Assembly: GCF_900119825.1 (NCBI RefSeq)
Contig: NZ_FPKR01000003.1
Coordinates: forward strand, 296,633 to 360,632
From: Chitinimonas taiwanensis DSM 18899
GTDB taxonomy: Bacteria > Pseudomonadota > Gammaproteobacteria > Burkholderiales > Chitinimonadaceae
Direction: 5' to 3'
Length of the DNA: 64,000 bases
Numbering within the stretch: the stretch's first letter is position 1; every line of letters begins with the position of its first letter. The position numbers and the translations under genes are program-made. The notes under the pieces were generated by a model, which was given only the letters and a program-made list of their open reading frames with translations, did no database searches and had not been told where the DNA came from. Positions 46,724-54,808 of the stretch are shown here, in pieces.

Positions 46724-48805
46724 TCATGCCGCGGCCCCCCGGCCGCCGAGTACACCCACGATGCGTATGGTCTTGTTGTCGGGGATTTCGCTGTGCGAGA
46801 GCACGCGGAACTGCGGAATCGAGCGGCGCAGGAAGCGGCTGAGCAGGGGGCGCAGCTGCGCCGGCGTGATCAGCACGCTGTTCAGGCCCTGGTTTTCCAG
46901 CTGCTCGGTCAGCTGGCTGGCCTGCTGCAACAGCGTTTCGGCCAGGCCCGGTTCTAGTCCACCGCCGCCGCGGCCCTGGCTGGCCTGCAGCAGCACCTGC
47001 TCGAGGCCCGGGTCAAGCGCAATCACCTGCAGCTCGTTTTCGCCCGGGAAGAGCTGATGGATGATGGCGCGGCCGAGGCCAACCCGGGTGGCCGAGGTCA
47101 GTTCGTCCACATCCATGGTCTTGGTTACATGCTCGGCCAGGGTTTCCAGAATGGTGCGCATATCGCGGATATGCATGCCCTCGTCGAGCAGGTTCTGCAG
47201 CACCTTCTGCAGGATATTGATCGGCACCAGCTTGGGCACGATGTCCTCGACCAGCTTGGGGAATTCCTTGCTCATATGGTCGAGCAGCTGCTGCACTTCC
47301 TCGCGGCCAAGCAGTTCGGCGGCATGGCTTTGCAGCAGATTGGAGATATGGGTGGCCACCACGGTGCTCGCGTCCACCACCGTATAGCCGAGCGACTGCG
47401 CCTGCTCCTTGAGCTGGGCGTCGATCCAGGTGGCCGGCAGGCCGAAGGTCGGGTCGGTGGTCGGCGTGCCGGGCAGGGCGCCCATCACCCGGCCGGGGTT
47501 GATGGCCAGCAACTGGCCCAGATAGGCCTCGCCCTGGCCCACGTCCACGCCCTTGAGCTGAATGCGGTAGGCATTGGCCTTTAGCTCGAGGTTGTCGCGG
47601 ATATGGATGGGTGGCACCAGAAAGCCCAGGTCCTGGGCGATCTTCTTACGGATGCCGCGGATGCGGCGTAGTAGCTCGCCATCCTGGTTGCGATCGACCA
47701 GCGGAATGATGCGGTAGCCGACTTCGAGGCCGACCGGATCGACTGGCGCCACATCGTGCCAGCCCACTTCCTGGGTTTGCTGTTCCTGGGCACGCTGCGC
47801 CTCCTGCGCGGCGGCGGCCACCTGAGGTTCGGGTTCGGCCGTGCGTGCCTTTTCCTTCTGCTCAAGCTTCCAGGCCAAGAAGGCTATGCCGGAGGCCATC
47901 AGCAGGAAGGCGAAGTGCGGCATATTCGGGATCAGGCCGAACAGGCCGATCACCGCAGCGGTGATATACAGGGTGGTCGGCTTGGAGAACATCTGGCCGA
48001 GAATCTGCTCGGACAGGCTGTCGTCGCCCACGCGCGACACTACAATGCCGGCCGCGGTGGAGATGATCAGGCCGGGAATCTGCGCGACCAGGCCGTCGCC
48101 GATTGATAGCAGGGTATAGGTCTTGCCGGCTTCGGCGAAGGCCATATCGTGCGAGAGGATGCCGACGATGATGCCGGCCACCAGATTGATCACGATGATC
48201 AGGATGCCGGCCACCGCATCGCCGCGCACGAATTTGGATGCACCGTCCATGGAGCCGAAGAAGTCGGCTTCCTGGGCAATGATCTTGCGGCGCTTGCGCG
48301 CGTCTTCCTCGCCGATCAGGCCGGCGTTCAGGTCGGCATCAATGGCCATCTGCTTGCCGGGCATGGCATCCAGCGTGAAGCGCGCGCTCACTTCGGCGAT
48401 ACGCCCGGCACCCTTGGTGATCACCACGAAGTTGATGATGGTCAGGATCACGAACACCACGATGCCGATGGCGATATTGCCACCGATCAGAAAGTGGCCG
48501 AAGGACTCGATCACCTTGCCGGCCGCCGCATCGCCCTGGTGACCATTGGTCAGGATCACCCGCGTAGAGGCGACGTTCAGGGCCAGGCGCAGCAGGGTGG
48601 TCATCAGCAGCACGACCGGGAAGGACGAGAAGTCGAGCGGTTCCTTGGTATTGATGGCCACCATCAGCACGATGATGGAAATGGCGATATTGAAGGTGAA
48701 GAATAGGTCCAGCAGAATGGGCGGCAGCGGCAGGATGAACAGGGTCAGCACCATCAGGATCAGGATGGGGCCGGCCATGGAGCTAAGGTTCAAACGGAAA
48801 GGCAT
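46724..48805 (-). CDS. flhA: Flagellar export gate protein FlhA
   Basis: A 693-residue type III export-gate protein. Up to eight transmembrane helices fill the first 330 residues, with the FHIPEP-type conserved loop (RFTLDAMPGKQMAIDADLNAGLIGEEDARKRRK). The large cytoplasmic domain (about 370-693) forms the nonameric ring that binds chaperone-substrate complexes. The linker between the two is rich in Ala, Glu and Gln, and the C-terminus ends GGRGAAA. It is the second gene of the flhB-flhA-flhF-flhG series, with its own AT-rich upstream gap of 177 bp. Confidence 0.96.
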   Translation of the reverse strand: MPFRLNLSSMAGPILILMVLTLFILPLPPILLDLFFTFNIAISIIVLMVAINTKEPLDFSSFPVVLLMTTLLRLALNVASTRVILTNGHQGDAAAGKVIESFGHFLIGGNIAIGIVVFVILTIINFVVITKGAGRIAEVSARFTLDAMPGKQMAIDADLNAGLIGEEDARKRRKIIAQEADFFGSMDGASKFVRGDAVAGILIIVINLVAGIIVGILSHDMAFAEAGKTYTLLSIGDGLVAQIPGLIISTAAGIVVSRVGDDSLSEQILGQMFSKPTTLYITAAVIGLFGLIPNMPHFAFLLMASGIAFLAWKLEQKEKARTAEPEPQVAAAAQEAQRAQEQQTQEVGWHDVAPVDPVGLEVGYRIIPLVDRNQDGELLRRIRGIRKKIAQDLGFLVPPIHIRDNLELKANAYRIQLKGVDVGQGEAYLGQLLAINPGRVMGALPGTPTTDPTFGLPATWIDAQLKEQAQSLGYTVVDASTVVATHISNLLQSHAAELLGREEVQQLLDHMSKEFPKLVEDIVPKLVPINILQKVLQNLLDEGMHIRDMRTILETLAEHVTKTMDVDELTSATRVGLGRAIIHQLFPGENELQVIALDPGLEQVLLQASQGRGGGGLEPGLAETLLQQASQLTEQLENQGLNSVLITPAQLRPLLSRFLRRSIPQFRVLSHSEIPDNKTIRIVGVLGGRGAAA

Positions 48806-48896
48806 GTGCGAGGGGCGCCTGTGGCTGCTGCAAAAACTGCCAAAACAAGCAGTTACTCTTCATAAGCTGGTTTTAAAAACCACGCTTTCATATTGA

Positions 48897-48923
48897 ATTA
48901 TCTCATTTTTTCGCTTTTGTCAC
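48897..48923 (-). promoter_or_regulatory. Candidate sigma-70-like promoter for flhA
   Basis: On the minus strand GTGACA (48918-48923) and GATAAT (48897-48902) face the flhA start within an unusually AT-rich stretch. The 15-bp spacing is short, so the call is tentative. The GGTTTTTAAAACC dyad just downstream could be an operator. Confidence 0.35.
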
Positions 48924-48982
48924 GAGCGACGTGCAAGCAGGCCCCGGCTGTGGGGAAAATGTCGGCCTTGGTCTGCGAGGTA

Positions 48983-50122
48983 TCAGGCCTCGCCGCCCGG
49001 GTCGAGCTCGGCCGGTACCGGCAATTGCTTGGCCAGCGAGGGTTCGTGGCCGCCAAAGCGCTGGAAGTGATTGAGCTGGTAGATATAGGCGAGCACCTCG
49101 GCCACCGCGGTATACAGCGGGGTGGGAATATCCTCGCCCAACTCGGCATGATGGTAGAGCGCGCGCGCCAAAGGCGGCGTGCGTAGCACTGGTACCTTGT
49201 TCTCGCGCCCCAGCTCGATGATGCGCTCGGCCAGTAGGAAGGAGCCCTTGGCCACCACGCGCGGCGCCTTCATGGTCTTCTCGTCGTACTGCAGCGCCAC
49301 GGCATAGTGGGTCGGGTTGGTGACGATCACATTCGCCTTGGGCACCTCGCTCATCATGCGCTGGCGCGCTGCCTGCATCTGCAGCTGGCGGATCTTGGCC
49401 TTCACCTGCGGGTCGCCGTCTGATTCCTTGTTCTCCTGCTTGACCTCTTCCTTGGTCATGCGCAGGTTCTTCTTGTAGTCCCACAGCTGGAAGGGCACAT
49501 CGATGGCCACGATCACGATCATCGAGCCGGCCACCATCAAGAGCGTGAACTTGGTCAGCTCCCACAGGTAGGCGAGGCTCTCGTACGGCGGCATGGCCAC
49601 CAGCTGAATGACTTCTTCCTTTTCGAACCACAGCGTGGCGACGGCTACGCCGCCAATCAAGGCGGATTTGAGAATGGCCTTGCTCATGTCTACCAGGGCG
49701 CGGGTAGAGAACATCCTCCCTATCCCGGTCATGGGGTTCAGCTTGCTGAACTTGGGTGTGACTGCATCGAAGGTGAACAGCCAGCCGGACAGCATGATGG
49801 AGGAGGCGATGGCGGCCACCACGGTGGTGGCAAGCAGGGGCAGCAGGGCCACCAGGGCATCGGCGCAAGCCTGCGAGAGATGGATCAGCAACTGGTCCAT
49901 ATCGCCGAGGGTGCGGCGGTCGAAACTCAGATTGGCGCGGGTGATCTTCTTCAGCGCTTCGAGCAGATCGGCGCCGGTGGCGATCAGAGCCACCACGCCG
50001 GCCATCACCACCGAGAAGGTGACCAGCTCTTGCGAGCGGGCGACCTGGCCCTTGCTACGCGCCTCTTCCAGCCGGCGCGGACTAGGGTCTTCAGTACGTT
50101 CGAGATCGCTGTCTTCAGCCAT
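48983..50122 (-). CDS. flhB: Flagellar export apparatus protein FlhB
   Basis: A 379-residue flagellar type III export switch protein. It begins MAEDSDLERTEDPSPRRLEEARSKGQVARSQEL, the family signature, and has four transmembrane segments (about 30-210). The autocleavage site NPTH lies near residue 265 (ANVIVTNPTHYAVALQYDE), followed by the C-terminal domain with PVLRTPPLARALYHHAELGEDIPTPLYTAVAEVLAYIYQL. Cleavage changes export specificity from rod-hook to filament proteins. It is the first flagellar gene of the minus-strand block. The next gene upstream ends 73 bp away, behind a hairpin. Confidence 0.96.
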   Translation of the reverse strand: MAEDSDLERTEDPSPRRLEEARSKGQVARSQELVTFSVVMAGVVALIATGADLLEALKKITRANLSFDRRTLGDMDQLLIHLSQACADALVALLPLLATTVVAAIASSIMLSGWLFTFDAVTPKFSKLNPMTGIGRMFSTRALVDMSKAILKSALIGGVAVATLWFEKEEVIQLVAMPPYESLAYLWELTKFTLLMVAGSMIVIVAIDVPFQLWDYKKNLRMTKEEVKQENKESDGDPQVKAKIRQLQMQAARQRMMSEVPKANVIVTNPTHYAVALQYDEKTMKAPRVVAKGSFLLAERIIELGRENKVPVLRTPPLARALYHHAELGEDIPTPLYTAVAEVLAYIYQLNHFQRFGGHEPSLAKQLPVPAELDPGGEA

Positions 50123-50163
50123 GCTCTATATCCTGCTCGGCGTGAACGAAGTGGCTGAGCAAA

Positions 50164-50187
50164 CAGGCCGCCTTGAAGGGCGGCCTG
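50164..50187 (-). terminator. Hairpin between unknown exported gene and flhB
   Basis: CAGGCCGCC (50164-50172) and GGCGGCCTG (50179-50187) form a perfect 9-bp stem with a 6-nt loop, just after the stop of the upstream minus-strand gene. On that strand TTTGCT follows, a weak T-run, so termination may be partial. Confidence 0.6.
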
Positions 50188-50194
50188 CACATGC

Positions 50195-51130
50195 TTACTT
50201 GGCGCGGTTGATGCTGGCCATGGTGGCCTGGCTGACCTTGGTCAGGTCGGCCGGCTTCTGGCGGATCATGTCCGCATAGCGCGCCTTCTTCTTGGCAAAG
50301 CCCTCCACCAGTAGCCAGCCGGCGAAGCGGGCTTCAGCCAGCTGGGCGCCGCGGTAGTTGTCGAGCGTGGCGGCGCTGCCATCGCCCAGTTTGGGCAGCA
50401 TGGTGCTCAGAATGGTCTTGCGATTGGCACGCAGGCGCGCCAGCTCATCGGCATTGATGCCCAGATACTGCTCGATGCCCTTGCCGGGTGCCACGGCGGC
50501 CGCGCCGTGCGCAACCACGCCTTCACCCACCACCAGCTCGGCCAGCGTGCGGGGCTTGCTGCCCCAGCCCGCGGTCTTTTCCAGCATGGTTTCACCAAGC
50601 AGGCGCGCCATGGGCACCAGGCGTGCATCAGCCCCCACTTCCAGCGGCAGATACAGATTGACGACGTCCTCTTCCTTGTCACGCCATACACGGCCTTCGA
50701 AGGCACCCACATAAGTGACCAGGCGCAAGCTCATCGACTGACTCAGGCTCTGCAGCTTGGACAGATTGCCAATGGCTTGGCTCGATTCGGCGGCAATGCC
50801 ATCAAAACCGGCCTCGATCTGCGGCAGTACGCCCGCATAGCGTGGCCAGGCACTATCGAGTGCGGCGCGTGCGGCTTCCGGCGTGCTCTGGGCGCTGAAG
50901 TCGTAATGCTTCTTGAACAGGCGCCAGCGGCGGTCTTCCAGGCTTTCCTGCACCGGGGCGGGCTGGCCGGCTGCTGGTGCGACGACGGGCGGCAGCGGCT
51001 TGTTGGCCTGGTCGTAGAAGTCGACAAAGTCGGCCGACAGATCGCGCACCTTCAGATCGAGGGTGGCTTCGGCGGCCTGGGCACTGCCCAGCGTGAGGGC
51101 TAGGCTGGCAGCCAGAATGAAGTGACGCAT
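50195..51130 (-). CDS. Hypothetical exported protein
   Basis: A 311-residue protein from ATG 51130, preceded by GGAGCTTTCCC. The signal peptide is MRHFILAASLALTLGSAQAAEA. The mature protein has no Cys, is helix-rich, and has a Pro-rich stretch near 32-48 (KPLPPVVAPAAGQPAPVQE). I do not recognise a family. Segments such as EDRRWRLFKKHYDFSAQ, TYVGAFEGRVWRDKEEDVVNLYLPLEVGADARLVPMARLLGETMLEKTAGW and NADELARLRANRKTILSTMLPKLG look like a conserved periplasmic domain of the YjaZ/DUF2268-like size, but no zinc-binding motif is present. It stands before flhB on the same strand. Confidence 0.6.
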   Translation of the reverse strand: MRHFILAASLALTLGSAQAAEATLDLKVRDLSADFVDFYDQANKPLPPVVAPAAGQPAPVQESLEDRRWRLFKKHYDFSAQSTPEAARAALDSAWPRYAGVLPQIEAGFDGIAAESSQAIGNLSKLQSLSQSMSLRLVTYVGAFEGRVWRDKEEDVVNLYLPLEVGADARLVPMARLLGETMLEKTAGWGSKPRTLAELVVGEGVVAHGAAAVAPGKGIEQYLGINADELARLRANRKTILSTMLPKLGDGSAATLDNYRGAQLAEARFAGWLLVEGFAKKKARYADMIRQKPADLTKVSQATMASINRAK

Positions 51131-51226
51131 GGGAAAGCTCCGCAAACGGGTAGAGACGGCAATCAGCTGCCCTCGTGGGGCAGGGTGGCGCGCATTCTAC
51201 GCGCGCACGCCGGCCCATGCACACGA

Positions 51227-52528
51227 CTAGCCGACAATGCGATTGCGCCCGGCCTGCTTGGCTTTGTAGAGCTGGGCATCGGCATGCAGGAACAGCTCGT
51301 TCTCGCTGCGCAGGGCCGGGAAGGCGGCTGCGCCCCCGCTGAAGCTGAACTGCTTGTCCTGGCCTGGCGCCACTTCGAATACCAGCGCATTAAAGCCGAT
51401 GCGCATGCCGTCAAGGCGCTTGATCATGTCTTGCAGCTCGCAATCCCAGAACAGCATGACGAATTCTTCTCCGCCAAAACGGCTGAGCAGGTCCTCGGCG
51501 CGCATATGGCTGCTCAGGTGCAGCGACAGGCGCTTGATCACGATATCGCCGAAGTAATGCCCCCAGGTGTCATTGATGGTCTTGAACTTGTCGATATCGA
51601 TGACCGCCAGGCCAAGCGGCTTGCCGGCCTGCTCGGCCTGCTTGATCAGCTCGCTGGCCGCCTGCTGGAAGCCTATCTTGTTCAAGAGACCAGTCGCGCG
51701 GTCACGGCTGATCAGGTCGCGCGCCAGACGTATCTTGCCCAGGCGGTTGATCAGCTGACGGCTCAGCACATCACTGGCCTTGTGCATGATCAGCGAATCG
51801 AAGCCGTCGGCCACCGCGCGGCGCGCAAGCGCCTCATCGCTGCTCTCCATCAGCAGCATCACTTCCAGATTCGGGTCCGCTTCCAGATTGCGCTTGAGGA
51901 TGCGCACGATGCTCTCGGTGCGCCGGTACTGGGCCTCCGAGATCACCACGATGTCGGGTTGCAGGCGGCGTACCTCGCGCTGCAGGCTCTGTAGCTCGTG
52001 GTGTTCGATGACCTGGATGCGCCGCTCCTGCAGGATGGCCAGATCGAACACCTGCTGCAGGCCGACCAGCATGACCTTGCCGGCCATATTGCGCCGCGCC
52101 TGGGCGAAGAGATTGAACAGCTTGTCGACCAGCTTGTCGTTGGCGATCGGCTTTTCCGCGTAAGCCAGGCAGTTCGATTCGACCAGCATCTGCTGCAGGA
52201 GGAAGCGCCCGCTCTGCTTTTCGGTCTGCAGATACACATAGTCACGATTGGCCGGCAGCTGCTTGAACAGATCGCGCAGAAACAGGGTGCGATTGCCGTC
52301 CGCCGTCTGCAGGCTATAGAGCACGTCCAGGTCCACTACCAGCAGATCGTCCTCGTCCGCCACCAGCACGGCCTGCTGGAAGTCGACCATCTGGTCGAAG
52401 AACAGCATGTCGAAATCGTACTTATGGGCCAGCAGGATCAACTCCTGCTGGTTGTCCTTGATGAAGAAGGTCTGCGCGAGCACATAGGCACGGCGCTGGT
52501 AGAGGTGTTCGCTGTCGGCTGGTCTCAC
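51227..52528 (-). CDS. Diguanylate cyclase with two receiver-like domains
   Basis: A 433-residue protein starting at GTG 52528 after AGGAAGCGG. The first ~260 residues look like two tandem receiver-fold domains (LVADEDDLLVVDLDVLYSLQ..., LQPDIVVISEAQYRRTESIVRILKRNLEADPNLEVMLLMES...). The first has the acidic pocket and a candidate Asp, while the second has no clear phospho-acceptor Asp. The C-terminal GGDEF domain has an active GGEEF (LLSRFGGEEFVMLFWD) and the preceding IDIDKFKTINDTWGHYFGD. It should synthesise cyclic di-GMP in the cytoplasm. The organisation resembles response-regulator DGCs such as PleD, but no kinase gene is adjacent. Confidence 0.85.
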   Translation of the reverse strand: MRPADSEHLYQRRAYVLAQTFFIKDNQQELILLAHKYDFDMLFFDQMVDFQQAVLVADEDDLLVVDLDVLYSLQTADGNRTLFLRDLFKQLPANRDYVYLQTEKQSGRFLLQQMLVESNCLAYAEKPIANDKLVDKLFNLFAQARRNMAGKVMLVGLQQVFDLAILQERRIQVIEHHELQSLQREVRRLQPDIVVISEAQYRRTESIVRILKRNLEADPNLEVMLLMESSDEALARRAVADGFDSLIMHKASDVLSRQLINRLGKIRLARDLISRDRATGLLNKIGFQQAASELIKQAEQAGKPLGLAVIDIDKFKTINDTWGHYFGDIVIKRLSLHLSSHMRAEDLLSRFGGEEFVMLFWDCELQDMIKRLDGMRIGFNALVFEVAPGQDKQFSFSGGAAAFPALRSENELFLHADAQLYKAKQAGRNRIVG

Positions 52529-52590
52529 ATCCGCTTCCTGGCGTGGTGGCCAGGCCGGTCTGCGCCGGCCTTGGCCTGTTGGTCAGTTCT

Positions 52591-54084
52591 TTATACGCGG
52601 TTGCGCGGCTTAAAGAACAGGTAGTGCTGGTAAGGCTCGTAGGCCTGGTAGATGGCCGAGGCACCGGCCGGGACATCCAGCTGCACGCTGGCGGCCTGCA
52701 TGCGCAGCTCGGGCGCATTGCCCAGAGCATCGCGCAGCGGCACACCGTCGTACCAGTGCGAGAACGGCAGCAGTAGCTTGGCCCGCAGCGGCTGCTCGCC
52801 CTGGTTGACCACTACCAGCGCCGCTTCGCCCGGCTGGCCGGTATGGCGCAGGAAGACCAGCGCATTGCCTGGCAGGCGGTCGCCCAGCACAGTCACCTCG
52901 CCATATTGCAGCGCCGGGTTGGCCTGGCGGATGGCGATCAGCTGCTTGACCCAGGCGCGCTGGGTCTGGTTCCACTCAGCCTCGTTCCAGCGCATGGGGC
53001 GGCGGCAATCGGGGTCGGCGCCGCCTTCCATGCCGATTTCCTCACCGTAGTACACCAGCGGCACACCCGGCAGGGTCATCTGCATGACCAGTGCGGTACG
53101 CGCCTTTTCCTCGCTGCCCACGGTGGTGATCAGGCGCGGCGTATCGTGGCTGGACAGCATATTCCACGAGCAGAGCAGGCCCTTCAGCCCATAGCCTTCG
53201 CGCGCATCGCGCACTGCGGCATTCATCTGCACGGCGTCGATCTCGCCCGCCAGCCAGGCCAGCGTGGCGGTGCGGTACCAGTAATTCATCATGCCGTGGA
53301 AGCCGCCGCCGGCCTGGAACCAGCTAGCCGAGTAGCCATTGAGCTCGCCCAGAAGGCCGGCCGTGGGGAAGCGCTGGCCCACGCATTCGGCCATTTCCTG
53401 CGCAAACGGAATACCGACGTCCTGTGCCACGTCGAAGCGCCAGTTATCGATGCCTTTTTCCAGCCAGTGCTGCACCAGGCTGTGCGGCTGGCGATACAGC
53501 ACATCACGCACCGCCGGATTGCTCAGGTTCAGCTCGGGCATCAGGCCGTAGTCCTGCCAGCACTGGTGCTCGCCTTGTTCATTGAAGGTAAACCAATCGC
53601 GCTTGTCGGAGTCACCGGCCTTGGCCGCCAGGAACCACGGGTGCTGATCGGACACATGGTTGAGCACTGCGTCCAGGGTCAGGCTCATGCCACGCGCGTG
53701 CAGCGCGTCGATCAGGCGCTTGAGCGCGGCTTCACCGCCAAACATCGGGTCGATGCTGAAGAAATCGGTCGCATCGTATTTGTGATTGCTCGGGGCGCTG
53801 AATACCGGGGTCAGGTAGACGCCGGTCACGCCCAGATCGCTCAGATAGTCGAGCTTGTCGGCAATGCCATCGAGATCGCCGCCGTAAAACTGATTGCCCC
53901 AGGGCTGCTGCAACGTGCTCTCATCCCAGCCGCGCTTGTGCACGCCGGGAATGTCGTACGCCGGCTGGGCCAACTTGGCCTCGCTGCTTAAGCCACCACC
54001 AATGGCAAAGCGCTCGGGAAAGATCTGATACACGACCTGGCTGGCCGTCTTGCGGGTAAAGGCATCTAGGGCTGCTGTTTTCAT
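52591..54084 (-). CDS. Glycoside hydrolase family 13 (maltodextrin glucosidase/neopullulanase-like)
   Basis: A 497-residue alpha-amylase family enzyme without a signal peptide, so it is cytoplasmic. The conserved regions are intact: DAVLNH (138-143), [12 protein letters not shown] with nucleophile Asp218, LLGELNGY with Glu247, and SSHDTPR with Asp314. The N-terminal pattern [16 protein letters not shown] and [26 protein letters not shown] is typical of MalZ and neopullulanase-like enzymes that lack the N-terminal domain of CDase-type proteins. It probably releases glucose or maltose from short maltodextrins. It stands alone; no maltose transport genes are adjacent. Divergent from yajQ. Confidence 0.88.
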   Translation of the reverse strand: MKTAALDAFTRKTASQVVYQIFPERFAIGGGLSSEAKLAQPAYDIPGVHKRGWDESTLQQPWGNQFYGGDLDGIADKLDYLSDLGVTGVYLTPVFSAPSNHKYDATDFFSIDPMFGGEAALKRLIDALHARGMSLTLDAVLNHVSDQHPWFLAAKAGDSDKRDWFTFNEQGEHQCWQDYGLMPELNLSNPAVRDVLYRQPHSLVQHWLEKGIDNWRFDVAQDVGIPFAQEMAECVGQRFPTAGLLGELNGYSASWFQAGGGFHGMMNYWYRTATLAWLAGEIDAVQMNAAVRDAREGYGLKGLLCSWNMLSSHDTPRLITTVGSEEKARTALVMQMTLPGVPLVYYGEEIGMEGGADPDCRRPMRWNEAEWNQTQRAWVKQLIAIRQANPALQYGEVTVLGDRLPGNALVFLRHTGQPGEAALVVVNQGEQPLRAKLLLPFSHWYDGVPLRDALGNAPELRMQAASVQLDVPAGASAIYQAYEPYQHYLFFKPRNRV

Positions 54085-54133
54085 GGTTCACTCGGGTAAA
54101 ATGGGACAACTGTTTTTATTGGGAACCGAGATT

Positions 54134-54619
54134 ATGCCGTCTTTCGACATTGTGTCCGAAGTGAACGAAGTGGAAGTCAAGAACGCGGTCGAACAGACCA
54201 ATAAGGAGGTCGGCAATCGCTTCGACTTCAAGGGTTCGGATGCGCGCGTCGAGCAGGCCGAGAAGGTGCTGACCGTGTTTGCTGACAATGAATTCCAGCT
54301 TGAGCAGGCCAAGGAAATCCTGCTCGGCAAGTTCGCCAAGCGCGGCGTGGATACGCGTTGCCTGGACGAGGGCAAGGTTGAGAAGATCAGCGGCAACAAG
54401 GTCAAGCAGACGATTACCGTCAAGGTTGGCATCGAGACTGAGCTGGCGAAGAAGATCGTGCGCGTGATCAAGGATTCCAAGCTCAAGGTGCAGGCCAGCA
54501 TCCAGGGTGAGGCGGTGCGCGTGTCGGGCGCCAAGCGCGACATCCTGCAGGACACGATTGCGCTGGTGAAAAAGTCGATCGAAGAGTTCCCGCTTCAGTA
54601 CCAGAACTTCCGCGACTGA
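54134..54619 (+). CDS. YajQ-family nucleotide-binding protein
   Basis: A 161-residue protein from the ATG that gives the canonical [21 protein letters not shown] start. The family has two RNA-recognition-like ferredoxin folds. Conserved segments include [50 protein letters not shown] and a C-terminal [10 protein letters not shown]. YajQ homologues bind cyclic di-GMP in some Xanthomonas and Pseudomonas species and regulate transcription, and bind nucleic acids elsewhere. Three GGDEF genes in this window make the link to cyclic di-GMP worth testing. It is monocistronic, with a terminator following. Confidence 0.92.
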   Translation: MPSFDIVSEVNEVEVKNAVEQTNKEVGNRFDFKGSDARVEQAEKVLTVFADNEFQLEQAKEILLGKFAKRGVDTRCLDEGKVEKISGNKVKQTITVKVGIETELAKKIVRVIKDSKLKVQASIQGEAVRVSGAKRDILQDTIALVKKSIEEFPLQYQNFRD

Positions 54620-54662
54620 GTCGGGGCGCTACCCCGCCTGGGGCCGGACTCGTACAGCCCAT

Positions 54663-54703
54663 CGCCGCCGCTTGCGCTTCGTCGCAGCGGCGGCGCTGTT
54701 TTT
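54663..54703 (+). terminator. Intrinsic terminator after yajQ
   Basis: CGCCGCCGCT (54663-54672) and AGCGGCGGCG (54686-54695) make a 10-bp GC stem followed by CTGTTTTT. It stands 44 bp after the stop. Confidence 0.75.
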
Positions 54704-54808
54704 GGGCGCTGCATTTATCCTGCGCCCCGCCTGGCTGTCATCGCTAGCGGCCAGCCACTGGGCTGGCGCAAGAAAACCAATAATAACGCTCCGACGGGAA
54801 CCGAATTC

